In this document: piece by piece, positions 23,390 to 32,032 of the stretch
How the letters are laid out: the number at the start of each line of letters is the position of its first letter
How positions within the stretch are numbered: the stretch's first letter is position 1
DNA from: Paludibacteraceae bacterium
GTDB lineage: Bacteria; Bacteroidota; Bacteroidia; Bacteroidales; Paludibacteraceae
NCBI GenBank assembly: GCA_017527905.1
Contig: JAFXPK010000027.1
Span: 1-43,739 of the forward strand
Direction: 5' to 3'
Length of the DNA: 43,739 bases
Made by a program: the position numbers and the translations under genes
Notes under the pieces: generated by a model
Seen by the model: the letters and a program-made list of their open reading frames with translations, nothing else
Told to the model about the DNA's origin: nothing
Databases searched by the model: none

Positions 23390-25350
23390 GCATAGCTGTG
23401 CATGCCGCCTAGGAAGTAATTGACTCCGAAGTAGGTGAACAGCACGGCTGCGAAAGAAATTATAAAGTATAAGTGCAGGTTGCGATTGCCCCGCAAGAAC
23501 TTTAAATCAGTTGAGTGGAATGGCACGGCGTAGACCATGAAGGTGATCAGTGCCCAAGTCTCCTTCGGGTCCCAGCTCCAGTAGGTGCCCCATGATATGT
23601 TGGCCCAAACGGCTCCGAGGAAAATGCCTATGCCGAGCAGTATCTCCGCAGGGTAGAGCATGATGCGGCTGAGCAGTGCCAGCTGCGTCTTCTTCTCCTC
23701 TTCCTTGAAGAAGAGGGAGAATATTCCGTTGAAGAAGGTGAAGGCCAATAGGCTATAGGCGATCATGATCGTCGAGACGTGGGCGCTGAGAATCGGTGAG
23801 TTGAGCACGGGCATCAGCGGCGTGATCTGCGGGTTCTTTTGCCCGAGATAGGCCACCAACAGGGTGAATCCTGACAGGAGGAAGCCTGCCGATGTGGCGA
23901 ATTTCCCCTTGAGGAATATACCCATTGCCATGATGATCAGCGACATGAAGAGCATGGTCTCGTAGCCGTTGCCTAACGGAATGCGCCCTGAGATGTACCA
24001 TCGCAGGATGTAGCCGCAGAGATCGAAGAGCAGTGCCGCCACCAATATTGCCTTCAGCGCCTTGTAGAACTTCTCGGAGAAGCCGGACTCGTTCGCGAAG
24101 ACCATGAGCAGGAAGGCGGCGAACCCTAATGTCAGGTTCAGCATGAATAGGATCTTGGCGAAGTTGATCCTGTTGTAGAAGAGCTCCGCCTTAACCTTCG
24201 CCTCGGGGAGCGTCACACTGCTTTCGGAGAATAGTTTCCCTTGGGTGAGCATGAGGATCACACCCACCTTCTCGTCGGTCTCCCGCACGCCTTTGGTGAG
24301 CGGTAACCCATTCAACCGATAGTTTTCCTTTTCATCGAAGAAATCGGCGAAGGAGGCGTGCTCTTCGAGTCCGAGCTCCTGCCGCAACTGTTTGTCCTTG
24401 ACGAGGATCATCTTCTCGTCTTTCCAAGCCTCCGGACGGTATATCCAGCCGCAGACCACCTGCTCAGGGGTTAGTTGGTGGTAGGTGGACTTCCCGTAGG
24501 TTTTCAGGAGGAAATCCCTTGCCATCGTGTTGAACGGTGCGATGCGTCCGTTGTAGACGATTTGTTTCTCGGACAATTGCTCGGCCTGCTCCGCACTTAT
24601 GGTCGGCACTTTCCGCTCTTGGGGCAAGGCTTGGTGGCACACGCAGAGCAACAGGACGAATAGCCCTCCCTTCCGTAGCAATGGATGTCGCAACAACTGC
24701 AGGAAGGCGGTCTTCCTGGAGAAGAGCATCCAGATGCCCGACAGTGCGAAGAGGATGTAACCGAGGTAGGTGAGCGGGATCCCTATCGGGTCGTAGCTCA
24801 CGGATAGGATGCTTCCTTGACGGTCCTCGTCGAAACTTGTCTGGTAGAAGCGGAAACCCTTTCGCTTGAAGATGTTGTTCATCGAGACGGAGGCTTGAAG
24901 TTGCTCCCCGTTGTCGAGTATGGTGAGATGGCTGGCGTAGTCCTGCGGCATCTGTGTGCCTTGGTAGTTCAGGACAACGAAGCTATCCAGCCGCACTTCG
25001 AATCCGAGATCCTCCTTGAACGTATTCTTCTTAAGGATGAAGTAGTCCGTTTTCTCGCCGCAGCGCAGGTGCAGCATCCCCTCTTTAGAGGTCAGTTTGG
25101 TGGCCAATGCTCCAGCCAAGATGACCAGGAAGGAGAGGTGGAACAACAGTGTGGCGGCTTTGCCCGTCAGCTTCTTGAAGAATACCAAGGCGGAGAGGAG
25201 GGAGAGTCCCGCCCACAATCCGCAGAACCATAGGGAGGAGTAGATATGTTCCTCCGCAGTGTATTGGTCGAAGAAGGTGGCGGCCGCCATCGCGATGATG
25301 ATTGCGACGAATAGGCCTGTGATGATATATTTCAGTGTCTTATTCTGCAT
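23383..25350 (-). CDS. ccsBA: Fused ResB-CcsA cytochrome c biogenesis protein
   Basis: System II cytochrome c synthase with ResB/Ccs1 and CcsA fused in one chain of 655 residues. The N-terminal half has paired TM helices and a ResB-like periplasmic region (HLRCGEKTDYFILKKNTFKEDLGFEVRLDSFVVLNY). The C-terminal half has multiple TM helices and the WWD heme-handling motif, WANISWGTYWSWDPKETWALITF. Conserved His residues flank it (for example LSAHVSTIM and YAVPFHSTDL). ATG 25350 is used; a TTG-initiated extension to 25386 is rejected. It lies downstream of two genes for c-type cytochrome lipoproteins and is presumably their maturation factor. The gene is bracketed by AT-rich repeats. Confidence 0.93.
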   Translation of the reverse strand: MQNKTLKYIITGLFVAIIIAMAAATFFDQYTAEEHIYSSLWFCGLWAGLSLLSALVFFKKLTGKAATLLFHLSFLVILAGALATKLTSKEGMLHLRCGEKTDYFILKKNTFKEDLGFEVRLDSFVVLNYQGTQMPQDYASHLTILDNGEQLQASVSMNNIFKRKGFRFYQTSFDEDRQGSILSVSYDPIGIPLTYLGYILFALSGIWMLFSRKTAFLQLLRHPLLRKGGLFVLLLCVCHQALPQERKVPTISAEQAEQLSEKQIVYNGRIAPFNTMARDFLLKTYGKSTYHQLTPEQVVCGWIYRPEAWKDEKMILVKDKQLRQELGLEEHASFADFFDEKENYRLNGLPLTKGVRETDEKVGVILMLTQGKLFSESSVTLPEAKVKAELFYNRINFAKILFMLNLTLGFAAFLLMVFANESGFSEKFYKALKAILVAALLFDLCGYILRWYISGRIPLGNGYETMLFMSLIIMAMGIFLKGKFATSAGFLLSGFTLLVAYLGQKNPQITPLMPVLNSPILSAHVSTIMIAYSLLAFTFFNGIFSLFFKEEEKKTQLALLSRIMLYPAEILLGIGIFLGAVWANISWGTYWSWDPKETWALITFMVYAVPFHSTDLKFLRGNRNLHLYFIISFAAVLFTYFGVNYFLGGMHSYAN

Positions 25351-25407
25351 GGATCCTTTTTTGTTTAGTTGGACAAAAGTAGTCAAAAATCATGATTGGC
25401 TATATTG

Positions 25408-25448
25408 AACTAACGTTTCATAAATTTTAATTCAAAATTCATAATTCG
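25408..25448. repeat. AT-rich microrepeat before ccsBA
   Basis: AACTAACGTTTCATAAA, then TTTTAATTCAAAATTCATAATTCG: a direct repeat of the element at 23349-23389 sharing the first 13 bases and the AATTC words. Confidence 0.7.
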
Positions 25449-25450
25449 TA

Positions 25451-25545
25451 AGGGTGTCACCCCTTCGGGGTTTGGGTTATCCGCGGTTCCATCGTACAGG
25501 GGTTTGTACCCCTGCCTGTGTTGTGGCCGCCCCGTTGGGGCTTAA
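25451..25545. repeat. Triple-hairpin repeat element
   Basis: Three short hairpins in 95 bases: ACCCC/GGGGT (25459-25463/25467-25471, loop TTC), CAGGGGT/ACCCCTG (25497-25503/25508-25514) and GCCCC/GGGGC (25529-25533/25537-25541, loop GTT). It resembles interspersed GC-rich palindromic elements I recall from Bacteroidales intergenic regions. It sits between the cytochrome lipoprotein gene and ccsBA, and AATTCATAATTC microrepeats follow at about 25580-25616. Confidence 0.75.
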
Positions 25546-25614
25546 ACTATGCGCATTGTGGAGGATACGCACATTCCCCAGCCAATTCATAATTCATAAT
25601 TCTTAATTCTTAAT

Positions 25615-26334
25615 TCACCTCGCTCCTCCTAGAATCCAATTGTCGATCAACTCCTTCTCCGCATCGATGGCCAGTTTGTCTGTGTGGTTATGGTGCGCCT
25701 CCGGGAGTTTCCCCCAGAGGATCAGGTGCAGCGAGCTCCTGGCGGTGTCGTAAGGGGTGACGATGTTGATGCCGGAACGTTTCGTGGAGGGCACGTTCAC
25801 CATCGCCGCATGGCTTTTCCCTTCGGTGAGGAAGAGACCGGCAGCGGCGCCCCTTTCGCTGAGGCCGTGGCAGTTGGCGCACGATTTGGTTAGGTATTCG
25901 TTTTGGATGTAGGTGAACATATCCACGTCCAATCGTCCGGCGTCCAACCGTAGCGTGTCCTTGCTGTTTTTGTCGTCGGCGGTCAGTTCATGTTGCCAGA
26001 GGGTGATGACCCGTTGTCGTATTCTGTTTATGACTGTGATTTCCAAATAATTGACCGTCTGCGGAACGCCCCCTAAGGTGATGTGCAGCTTTCCGTCCTT
26101 CGGCTGCAGGATCTGTTTGGAGATCTCCGAGTACTCGGGGATCTCCTTATCGTTGCGTTGGCTCTCGAAACCAGACAGTGTGACGGTATATTCTTCCGTC
26201 CATGAATCAATGCCCGAGATCTCCGCTTCAACGGCCACCTTCATCCCCTCTTGCTGGTAGGCGATGTGCTCCAGAATGTCCCCGTCGTCACAGGCGGCGA
26301 AGACGATTAGACTGGCTATCAATAATTTTCTCAT
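25615..26334 (-). CDS. Monoheme c-type cytochrome lipoprotein
   Basis: A 239-residue lipoprotein (lipobox FAAC, Cys15). The N-terminal 120 residues are a beta-rich domain without heme motif (VAVEAEISGIDSWTEEYTVTLSGFES to LEITVINRIRQRVITLWQHEL). The C-terminal part carries one heme-c site, CANCH at 152-156 (LTKSCANCHGLSERGAAAGLFL), and a distal His-rich stretch PEAHHNHTDKL. It is reminiscent of cytochrome-like lipoproteins that accompany imelysin and di-heme genes. It lies 41 bases downstream of the porin gene and upstream of ccsBA. Probably faces the periplasm or cell surface; exact role unknown. Confidence 0.82.
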   Translation of the reverse strand: MRKLLIASLIVFAACDDGDILEHIAYQQEGMKVAVEAEISGIDSWTEEYTVTLSGFESQRNDKEIPEYSEISKQILQPKDGKLHITLGGVPQTVNYLEITVINRIRQRVITLWQHELTADDKNSKDTLRLDAGRLDVDMFTYIQNEYLTKSCANCHGLSERGAAAGLFLTEGKSHAAMVNVPSTKRSGINIVTPYDTARSSLHLILWGKLPEAHHNHTDKLAIDAEKELIDNWILGGAR

Positions 26335-26375
26335 GGGTTCAAATGTTTATGTGTTGATTGTGAGTCGTCTTCCGC

Positions 26376-27641
26376 TTAGAAGGCGTATTGTAGCATGACG
26401 GTGGCCGAGTGGGTCGCGAGACCGAGGTCGTCGTTGTCACGGTCCAGTTGCGTCTGATGGCCTGTCCTTCCCATGTATTGGTACATTGTCTGCAACTTAA
26501 GGTTCGTGTGTTTGATGAAGTAGTTGAACCCTGCGGCCGGCATGTTGATGATACCGTCCTTCGCGGTCGCATTCCTGTCCATGAAGTCGTAGCGGAGGGC
26601 GATCTGCCACTGTGGAGCGACGAAGTAACCCGCCTGGATGTAAGCGCCCCAGTAGTTGAATTCGTCGCTGATCTTCTGACGGTCGGTGTAGCTGATGTGC
26701 ATTCTATAGAACTCTGCCGCGAGGTACAGTTTCTTTGCCAGGTAGGCGAACTCGAAGCCAAGGCGGGCGTCGTTGGTCGATTCGCTCTGCGCCTCCACGT
26801 TCACGTTGGCGGAGAGGGCGAACAGTAGCTTGCGTTCGTCCGATAGGTTCGGCTTTCCTTGGCTCGCTGGCATATGGCCGAGTGGCGTCACGGCGATCCT
26901 TCCTGCATAGAGTAGGGAAGGCAACCCTTTGATGTCGTCGCTGAGCGTCTTCGTGGCGCTGTTCACGCCTGCGCCCGTTCCGTTGAAGAGTCCCACTTCA
27001 TAGCCGAACTTCTCGTTAGGTGTTACGCCATGGGCCATGACGCCAAGGTCGAAGCCTGTTCCGATGGTTGGATTGACTGCGTTGAGCACGTAAGGCATGA
27101 TGACGTTGGTGGTCAAGGATGTGGGCACCACAGGGAAGAGCGTCTCCCCCAAGGTGGTGAGGTAGGCGTGGGTGTATGGTGTCTTGAACTTACCCACCCT
27201 GAAACACAAAGCGTTCTTCACCTTCACGTCGAACCATGCCTGCTGCAACAAAGCACCTCCCGAGCCTGCGGCGTTGAGGCTGAGGTTGAAGGAGATACGG
27301 TCGAACACCTTGCCGGTGAAACCGAGGATGGCGTAGGGGATGGCGAAACCGCTGTTCATGACGTTGTCCTGGTTGTAGGCTTTGTCGAGGCCCTCGTCAT
27401 CGTACCAGTTGTATTTCCCCGCTGCTTGGATGAGGGTGTAGGGCTTGAAGACGAAGTCTCCTTTCGCGGTGGAGATGGAGAATCCTTTTCTTCCGGCTAA
27501 TGATACGACACCGTTCTCCGCCTCTTCGTCCATTAGGGACGTTGGGTTCGATACGACTTCCGCCTTGATGGGCTCTTCTGCCTGTGCCATGGCCGATAGG
27601 GTGATGGCTGATAATAGGGTTGCTATATATAATCTTTTCAT
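26376..27641 (-). CDS. Porin, phosphate-selective O/P-like
   Basis: A 421-residue outer-membrane porin with signal peptide (MKRLYIATLLSAITLSAMAQ). Sixteen-stranded porin features are visible: FVFKPYTLIQAAGKYNWYDDEG near the N-terminus, FRVGKFKTPYTHAYLTTLGETLFPVVPTSL (typical eyelet strand of Porin_O_P), GFEFAYLAKKLYLAAEFYRM, and a C-terminus ending in aromatic Phe (SATVMLQYAF), the outer-membrane assembly signal. The substrate cannot be read; neighbours suggest a metal or heme related solute. It is 50 bases downstream of the di-heme lipoprotein gene. Confidence 0.85.
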   Translation of the reverse strand: MKRLYIATLLSAITLSAMAQAEEPIKAEVVSNPTSLMDEEAENGVVSLAGRKGFSISTAKGDFVFKPYTLIQAAGKYNWYDDEGLDKAYNQDNVMNSGFAIPYAILGFTGKVFDRISFNLSLNAAGSGGALLQQAWFDVKVKNALCFRVGKFKTPYTHAYLTTLGETLFPVVPTSLTTNVIMPYVLNAVNPTIGTGFDLGVMAHGVTPNEKFGYEVGLFNGTGAGVNSATKTLSDDIKGLPSLLYAGRIAVTPLGHMPASQGKPNLSDERKLLFALSANVNVEAQSESTNDARLGFEFAYLAKKLYLAAEFYRMHISYTDRQKISDEFNYWGAYIQAGYFVAPQWQIALRYDFMDRNATAKDGIINMPAAGFNYFIKHTNLKLQTMYQYMGRTGHQTQLDRDNDDLGLATHSATVMLQYAF

Positions 27642-27691
27642 TTTTTTGAGTCTATTAAAGGGCTAATAGTTAGTCCGTTGTTATTGTTGAG

Positions 27692-29128
27692 TTATAATGA
27701 TTCCAGGAATGCGATCAGCGCTTCACGGTCTGCCTTGGACATTTTGGCGAAGATGTTCTTGGAGGCTTCGCCCTCACCGCCGTGCCACATGATGGCTTCG
27801 ATGAAGTTCCTTGCCCGTCCGTCGTGCAGGAAGTAGGTATGTCCGTTGACGATCTTCTGCAGACCCACGCCCCAAAGTGGGGTGGTGCGCCATTCGTTGC
27901 CGCGCGCCAGTCCGCTGACGTAGTTGTCGTTGAGGCCCACGCCCATGATCTCGCTACCCATGTCGTGCAGGAGGAAGTCGCTGTATGGGTGGATGGTCTG
28001 TCCGCCGAGCCAAGGGATGCGTGTGCCGTTCAGCAGGACGGAGCCTTGTGGCTGTGTGTGGAGCGTCGTCACGTGGCAGAGGTGGCATTTGGCTTGATAG
28101 AACATCTGTTCGCCCCGTTTCACGTTCGGGTCGTTCACGTTGCGTCGTGCGGGAACGCCTAGGCATTGCATGTAGAGGTCAACATCCTCCATTTGCTCGC
28201 TTGTGACGTCTAATTGATTGTAGGTGAGTCCCATGGCGCTCATGCCTTGCCGCATCTGTGTTTGTCCCTCGCAGATCTCTTCGGGGAAACGGCTGTTGGT
28301 CGCACCCATGTCGGACGAGAAGCCCAGTTCGACGGTCAGGTCTGCGTGTTGCGCCTTGTTGCCGGAGAGTCCGAGTTGGCGGATGCCCCGCTCGGTGATG
28401 TAGTTGGCCTTGCCGGAGATGCCATATTCGGGGTAGTTGCTTTGCCGTGCCAATTGCTCGATCTCGTTGCGGTCGATTGCCATCATAAGGCCCATTCCCA
28501 CGTGCCTGAGCGGTATTCTGACGGTGCAGAAGAGGTCTTCCGGCGCGATGCTGTCGGCATACCATTCCGTGATGGTGTAGTTCGGTTTCGCTAGTTCGTA
28601 CGTTTCCCCGTCGGGGAATCGGAAGGTCTTGAATTCATAGGTTACTTTGAGCTTTCCTTCCGGCTTGACGCCTATGATGGACTGGTCGTGGACGACCCTT
28701 CCGTAGTCTTGGAAGAAAGCTCCGTTCTTGCGTGTGATGTAGATCAGCATGGAGGAGAAACCGTAGCTTCCGCTTCCTCCAGCGCTCCAGAGCGTCGGTT
28801 CGGTGCGCCCTGCGTTGCGGTGGCAACTGCCGCACGAGTAACCCGCATAGACGGGTCCCAGTCCGCCTTGGCTCTGCGCCGAGCCGAGCGGGTTGTCGTA
28901 GAGGTTGTCTCCGTTGTTGAATCGTGATAAGTATTTACCTTTCAGCCATTTCGCATCGGTGTCGTAGGCGTAGGTGGAGCTTAGGAAGACGGTCGACGTG
29001 CCCGCCGAGAGCGCATATCCGTCGGGAACCTTTATCTCGTCCACCTCCAGTCCCTCCTCATTGTCACATGCGGCGGACAATAGGGCGACCATGGCCGTTA
29101 GGGTAAATAATTTTAGGTTAAAGTTCAT
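27692..29128 (-). CDS. Di-heme oxidoreductase (DHOR, DUF1111) lipoprotein
   Basis: A 478-residue lipoprotein (lipobox SAAC, Cys21) of the di-heme oxidoredictase/'thiol oxidoreductase' family (PF06537), related to bacterial di-heme peroxidases. Two heme-c motifs are visible: CGSCH at 99-103 (YSCGSCHRNAGRTEP) and CHLCH at 348-352 (YQAKCHLCHVTTLHTQP). The family signature of the C-terminal cytochrome domain (ARNFIEAIMWHGGEGEASKNIFAKMSKADREALIAFLESL) closes the protein. Family members commonly sit beside imelysin genes in iron-regulated clusters, as here. Substrate is not established. Maturation requires the CcsBA protein encoded downstream. Confidence 0.9.
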   Translation of the reverse strand: MNFNLKLFTLTAMVALLSAACDNEEGLEVDEIKVPDGYALSAGTSTVFLSSTYAYDTDAKWLKGKYLSRFNNGDNLYDNPLGSAQSQGGLGPVYAGYSCGSCHRNAGRTEPTLWSAGGSGSYGFSSMLIYITRKNGAFFQDYGRVVHDQSIIGVKPEGKLKVTYEFKTFRFPDGETYELAKPNYTITEWYADSIAPEDLFCTVRIPLRHVGMGLMMAIDRNEIEQLARQSNYPEYGISGKANYITERGIRQLGLSGNKAQHADLTVELGFSSDMGATNSRFPEEICEGQTQMRQGMSAMGLTYNQLDVTSEQMEDVDLYMQCLGVPARRNVNDPNVKRGEQMFYQAKCHLCHVTTLHTQPQGSVLLNGTRIPWLGGQTIHPYSDFLLHDMGSEIMGVGLNDNYVSGLARGNEWRTTPLWGVGLQKIVNGHTYFLHDGRARNFIEAIMWHGGEGEASKNIFAKMSKADREALIAFLESL

Positions 29129-29220
29129 GTTTTTGTGTTAGTGTGTTGTGTAATAGGAAAAACGGGGGGAATATTCTTCCCCGCCGTTCTGTGAAATCGT
29201 TCGTTGCTTAGGGCTTACGA

Positions 29221-30408
29221 TCAATGGATCGTTCTCGCCTTGCCGTCCTTGAAGATGAGGTATTCCAACGTGTGGAATCCACGGAGGTTCTGGGCGGACT
29301 CGATGTCCTGCGCGTGTTGAGAACCCTCTTCGTCTTCAGGCACTTCCTCGTAGTCTCCGGACCATTCCAACTCACCCCAAGATGCAGTGTTGAAGATCTT
29401 GATGATTCCCTTGAGGTCCAATGGCCATGAGTCCATGTTCGGATCCAATCCTTTGTCCGCTACCGGGCCGAAGAGGAATGCCTCGGAAGACTCCCATGGC
29501 GTACGAGCCGCGATCCATGCGTCGGCGCATTTCGAGAACCCTTCGTCCGATGGGCTCTGTTGGAAAGCCACCACTGCGTTGAAGAGCTCCGCGTTCTTCT
29601 CCTTCAGGCTCTTGTAGGTCGGAAGGACCACGTTGTTCACGTATTGGGAGAGAACCGCGTCCCAGTTGTAGTCGGCGAGGTTCTCGTCGATGTAGTTCTT
29701 CAAATCCTCGCCCAGGATGTCGCGAAGCTCCGCACAGGCGGTCATGGCCTCTCTCGCCTCGCTGCAACCCAAGTTGTTACGGAAAGGTTGCGGAATGGCG
29801 AGGATCTTGGACTGCGCGTTTTGGATGGCTGCGGTCACCTTAGCATCCAATGTCGCGTTTTTCCCGTTGATGACCTTCGAGATGGAATTGGTGTTCACAG
29901 TGCCATCCAAGCTGCCGAAGTATGCGTTCTTGATGGATGCGATGTTGTTGGAATAGTCCACTCTGGAGTGCCAAGAGAACCATGACTCGACGGCGAGTAC
30001 CGCCTCCTCCTTGTTGTTCTCGCTCCACTTCTCGACCGGTCCGCCGATCTTGGAATCACCCACCTCGTTGGCGATGTCCACGCAACCGTCTATGATCTGC
30101 TCCACGCAATCCTTGGATGATTGGAAGCCTGCGCCCGTGTGGGAAAGGAAACGTTTCGCATAGCTGTCACCTCCCTCGTAGCTGTCGTTCCAGTAAGCGT
30201 AGAGGTTCTCCGCATCCGTCTTGAGGAGGGATGCTACGGTACGCATGTAGTTACCCCACTGCTTCGCATAGGCGGAGGAGTATTCCGCGTCGATGGCGGC
30301 GGAGTCGTCGATGGTTGCCAATTTTTCTTCGTCATCGTCCTTGCAGGCGTTGAACGTCACTGCGCCGAAGGCAATCAGTCCGGCTGCTAAAAATGCTCTT
30401 TTTTTCAT
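29221..30408 (-). CDS. Imelysin family lipoprotein, circularly permuted type
   Basis: A 395-residue imelysin-like (formerly peptidase M75) lipoprotein; lipobox FNAC, Cys22. The GxHxxE motif lies at the extreme C-terminus (Gly377, His379, Glu382 in RGFHTLEYLIF), preceded by WIAARTPWESSEAFLFGPVADKGLDPNMDSWPLD. In canonical imelysins these two blocks occupy the first half of the chain, so this protein has the circularly permuted order reported for a Bacteroides imelysin structure. The family is implicated in iron uptake and is considered not to be a peptidase. It sits between a porin and a di-heme oxidoreductase. Confidence 0.9.
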   Translation of the reverse strand: MKKRAFLAAGLIAFGAVTFNACKDDDEEKLATIDDSAAIDAEYSSAYAKQWGNYMRTVASLLKTDAENLYAYWNDSYEGGDSYAKRFLSHTGAGFQSSKDCVEQIIDGCVDIANEVGDSKIGGPVEKWSENNKEEAVLAVESWFSWHSRVDYSNNIASIKNAYFGSLDGTVNTNSISKVINGKNATLDAKVTAAIQNAQSKILAIPQPFRNNLGCSEAREAMTACAELRDILGEDLKNYIDENLADYNWDAVLSQYVNNVVLPTYKSLKEKNAELFNAVVAFQQSPSDEGFSKCADAWIAARTPWESSEAFLFGPVADKGLDPNMDSWPLDLKGIIKIFNTASWGELEWSGDYEEVPEDEEGSQHAQDIESAQNLRGFHTLEYLIFKDGKARTIH

Positions 30409-30445
30409 TGTTTGTATGATTTTATGTTTATTGTTTTTATTGTGC

Positions 30446-31777
30446 TTATTTGTTCAGGAACCAAGCCACGTAACCGATGGCGAGGCTCAGTTCGTTCTCG
30501 TTGTTGTATTTCGATTTCGTGTTCTTGAATACTTGGCTCGTTCCGATTCTCCTGGTCGTGTAGTCCACTTTGATGACAAGGTTAGGCAGGACGAAATAGT
30601 TCACTCCCCAAGCCCAATAGCTCACTTGACATCGGTCGTCCATCACCTGAAGGCTCACTCCATCCTCCTGCGGGTTGTAGTACTCGTAGTGCGCGAAAGG
30701 ATAGATGACCGGGAACTTCTTCCCGCCGTTGACCATGTTCTTCAGGTTCACGCCCAGCTCGAAGTTGTAGTTGAGGGCCCTCTCCGCCACGTTCGGACTG
30801 CGGTTGTAGCCCGACTTCGAGGAGTAGGTGCGGATGATTTTATCCACGACCAAAGGCTCCGACAGCTTGCCGCTGAGGTAGTTGGCGCGGAATGTGAAGA
30901 ACTTGTGCTTGTACTGCGCGTCGGCGGAGAAGATGGAGATGTTCACGGGATCCTCGTTGTTGAAGGTGATCAGACGGTCGCAGTTCTTGCCCGCATCGTG
31001 GCAGTAGTACATTGACATGCCCAACCTTAGCCCTTTTACGCCTAAGTAATCCAGACGGAAGACGTAGGCCGGACTGGTGAAGTTATCCATCTCGAACAAC
31101 CCCTGTTTGCCACCCTTGATCCAGTTGTAGCGGCTGAAGCCCAACGGGTTCTGTCCTGCCACGATCTGCGCCTGGTAGTCGAATTCGGCGGCCTCTTTCC
31201 CTATCGTTCCGAAGAACTCCAAACCTGTCTCGTGCCATGTGCACGGTATGAGTGTGGTCGCTCCTTCCGAGCGGAAGGTGGTGAAGAAATTGACCGGTTC
31301 GTGATGCGTGTTGGTCTGTCCGACCGGTAAGACGATGTGGCCCGCCTTGACGCTGAAGGCCCTTGCGAAGTAACGGGTGAGGTGGAATTGTTCCAAGGCC
31401 ACCTCGCCACCCTTCTCGATCTCCGTCTCGTATTCCCCGTTCTCGCTGCCCGAGCCCGCCTCCATCTCCATGGCGGTGCCGGTGCCGCCCGCCTCGAATT
31501 CGATCTCCGAGCCGAGCATCCATTTATCGTTGAACTTATAGTCCATCGCCAGCACGAATCTAGGGATCGATATGTGCGCATGGTCCACCTTCGCGTTGCC
31601 CTGAGTCGAGCCGCTCCAACGGTTCAGCCCGTAATCCTTCCATGATGCCAGCATCTCACCATATCCGCCGAGACGGATCTTCTCGAATGTCGTGTCGACC
31701 TGCGCCCATGCGTTTTGCCCGCATAATGCGCTCATACCCAGTATGAATATGCCCTTTTTGATTGTGGATAGTTTCAT
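30446..31777 (-). CDS. Porin-like outer-membrane protein
   Basis: A 443-residue outer-membrane barrel with signal peptide (ends NAWAQ) and N-terminal IRLGGYGEMLASWKDYGLNRW. A porin strand follows in ARAFSVKAGHIVLPVGQTNTHHEPVNFFTT. One predicted extracellular loop is markedly acidic (GTAMEMEAGSGSENGEYETEIEKGGE, about residues 105-130), a plausible cation or metal-attracting surface. The terminus is LAIGYVAWFLNK, slightly past the usual aromatic end. It is the first gene of the minus-strand imelysin/di-heme locus, 37 bases upstream of imelysin. Distinct in sequence from the other porin at 26376. Confidence 0.82.
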   Translation of the reverse strand: MKLSTIKKGIFILGMSALCGQNAWAQVDTTFEKIRLGGYGEMLASWKDYGLNRWSGSTQGNAKVDHAHISIPRFVLAMDYKFNDKWMLGSEIEFEAGGTGTAMEMEAGSGSENGEYETEIEKGGEVALEQFHLTRYFARAFSVKAGHIVLPVGQTNTHHEPVNFFTTFRSEGATTLIPCTWHETGLEFFGTIGKEAAEFDYQAQIVAGQNPLGFSRYNWIKGGKQGLFEMDNFTSPAYVFRLDYLGVKGLRLGMSMYYCHDAGKNCDRLITFNNEDPVNISIFSADAQYKHKFFTFRANYLSGKLSEPLVVDKIIRTYSSKSGYNRSPNVAERALNYNFELGVNLKNMVNGGKKFPVIYPFAHYEYYNPQEDGVSLQVMDDRCQVSYWAWGVNYFVLPNLVIKVDYTTRRIGTSQVFKNTKSKYNNENELSLAIGYVAWFLNK

Positions 31778-32032
31778 TCTTTATACCATTTGATTTACGG
31801 GGGCAAAATTAGGCCCTCTCCTCTTCGTGGATTTTCGTTAAAAGTTGGTATTTTGGGGAAATGTCATCCCTATTTATGGGGATGCCGTAGCTTCCCTATT
31901 TTGATGCCGGCGGCTTGTCTGATGCGTGGATTCTCTGGGGGATAAGCCCCAAACTCCTTCCAAATTTTTATGGGGGATATCGTTGTATTCCTGTGGATTT
32001 CGTACCTTTGCGGAAACGAGAGGGTAGAAGAT
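31778..32032. promoter_or_regulatory. Divergent control region, porin / coaX
   Basis: 255 bases between the divergent porin and coaX genes. For the minus strand TAATTTTG (31811-31804) fits a -7 box, but no -33 is seen. Two small hairpins occur: CATCCC/GGGATG (31865-31870/31879-31884) and GGGG/CCCC (31937-31940/31947-31950). No clear Fur-like palindrome is recognised by eye. Confidence 0.4.
31983..32010 (+). promoter_or_regulatory. Bacteroidota-type promoter for coaX
   Basis: TTG at 31983-31985, 17 bases, TACCTTTG at 32003-32010, 22 bases before the coaX ATG at 32033. Confidence 0.65.

Noticed and set aside
29221..30408. Imelysin as an active metallopeptidase
   Set aside because: The GxHxxE region of this family differs structurally from HxxE peptidases according to published structures; no protease claim is made.
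31778..32032. Fur box controlling the imelysin locus
   Set aside because: I looked for a GATAAT-type palindrome by eye and found none convincing.
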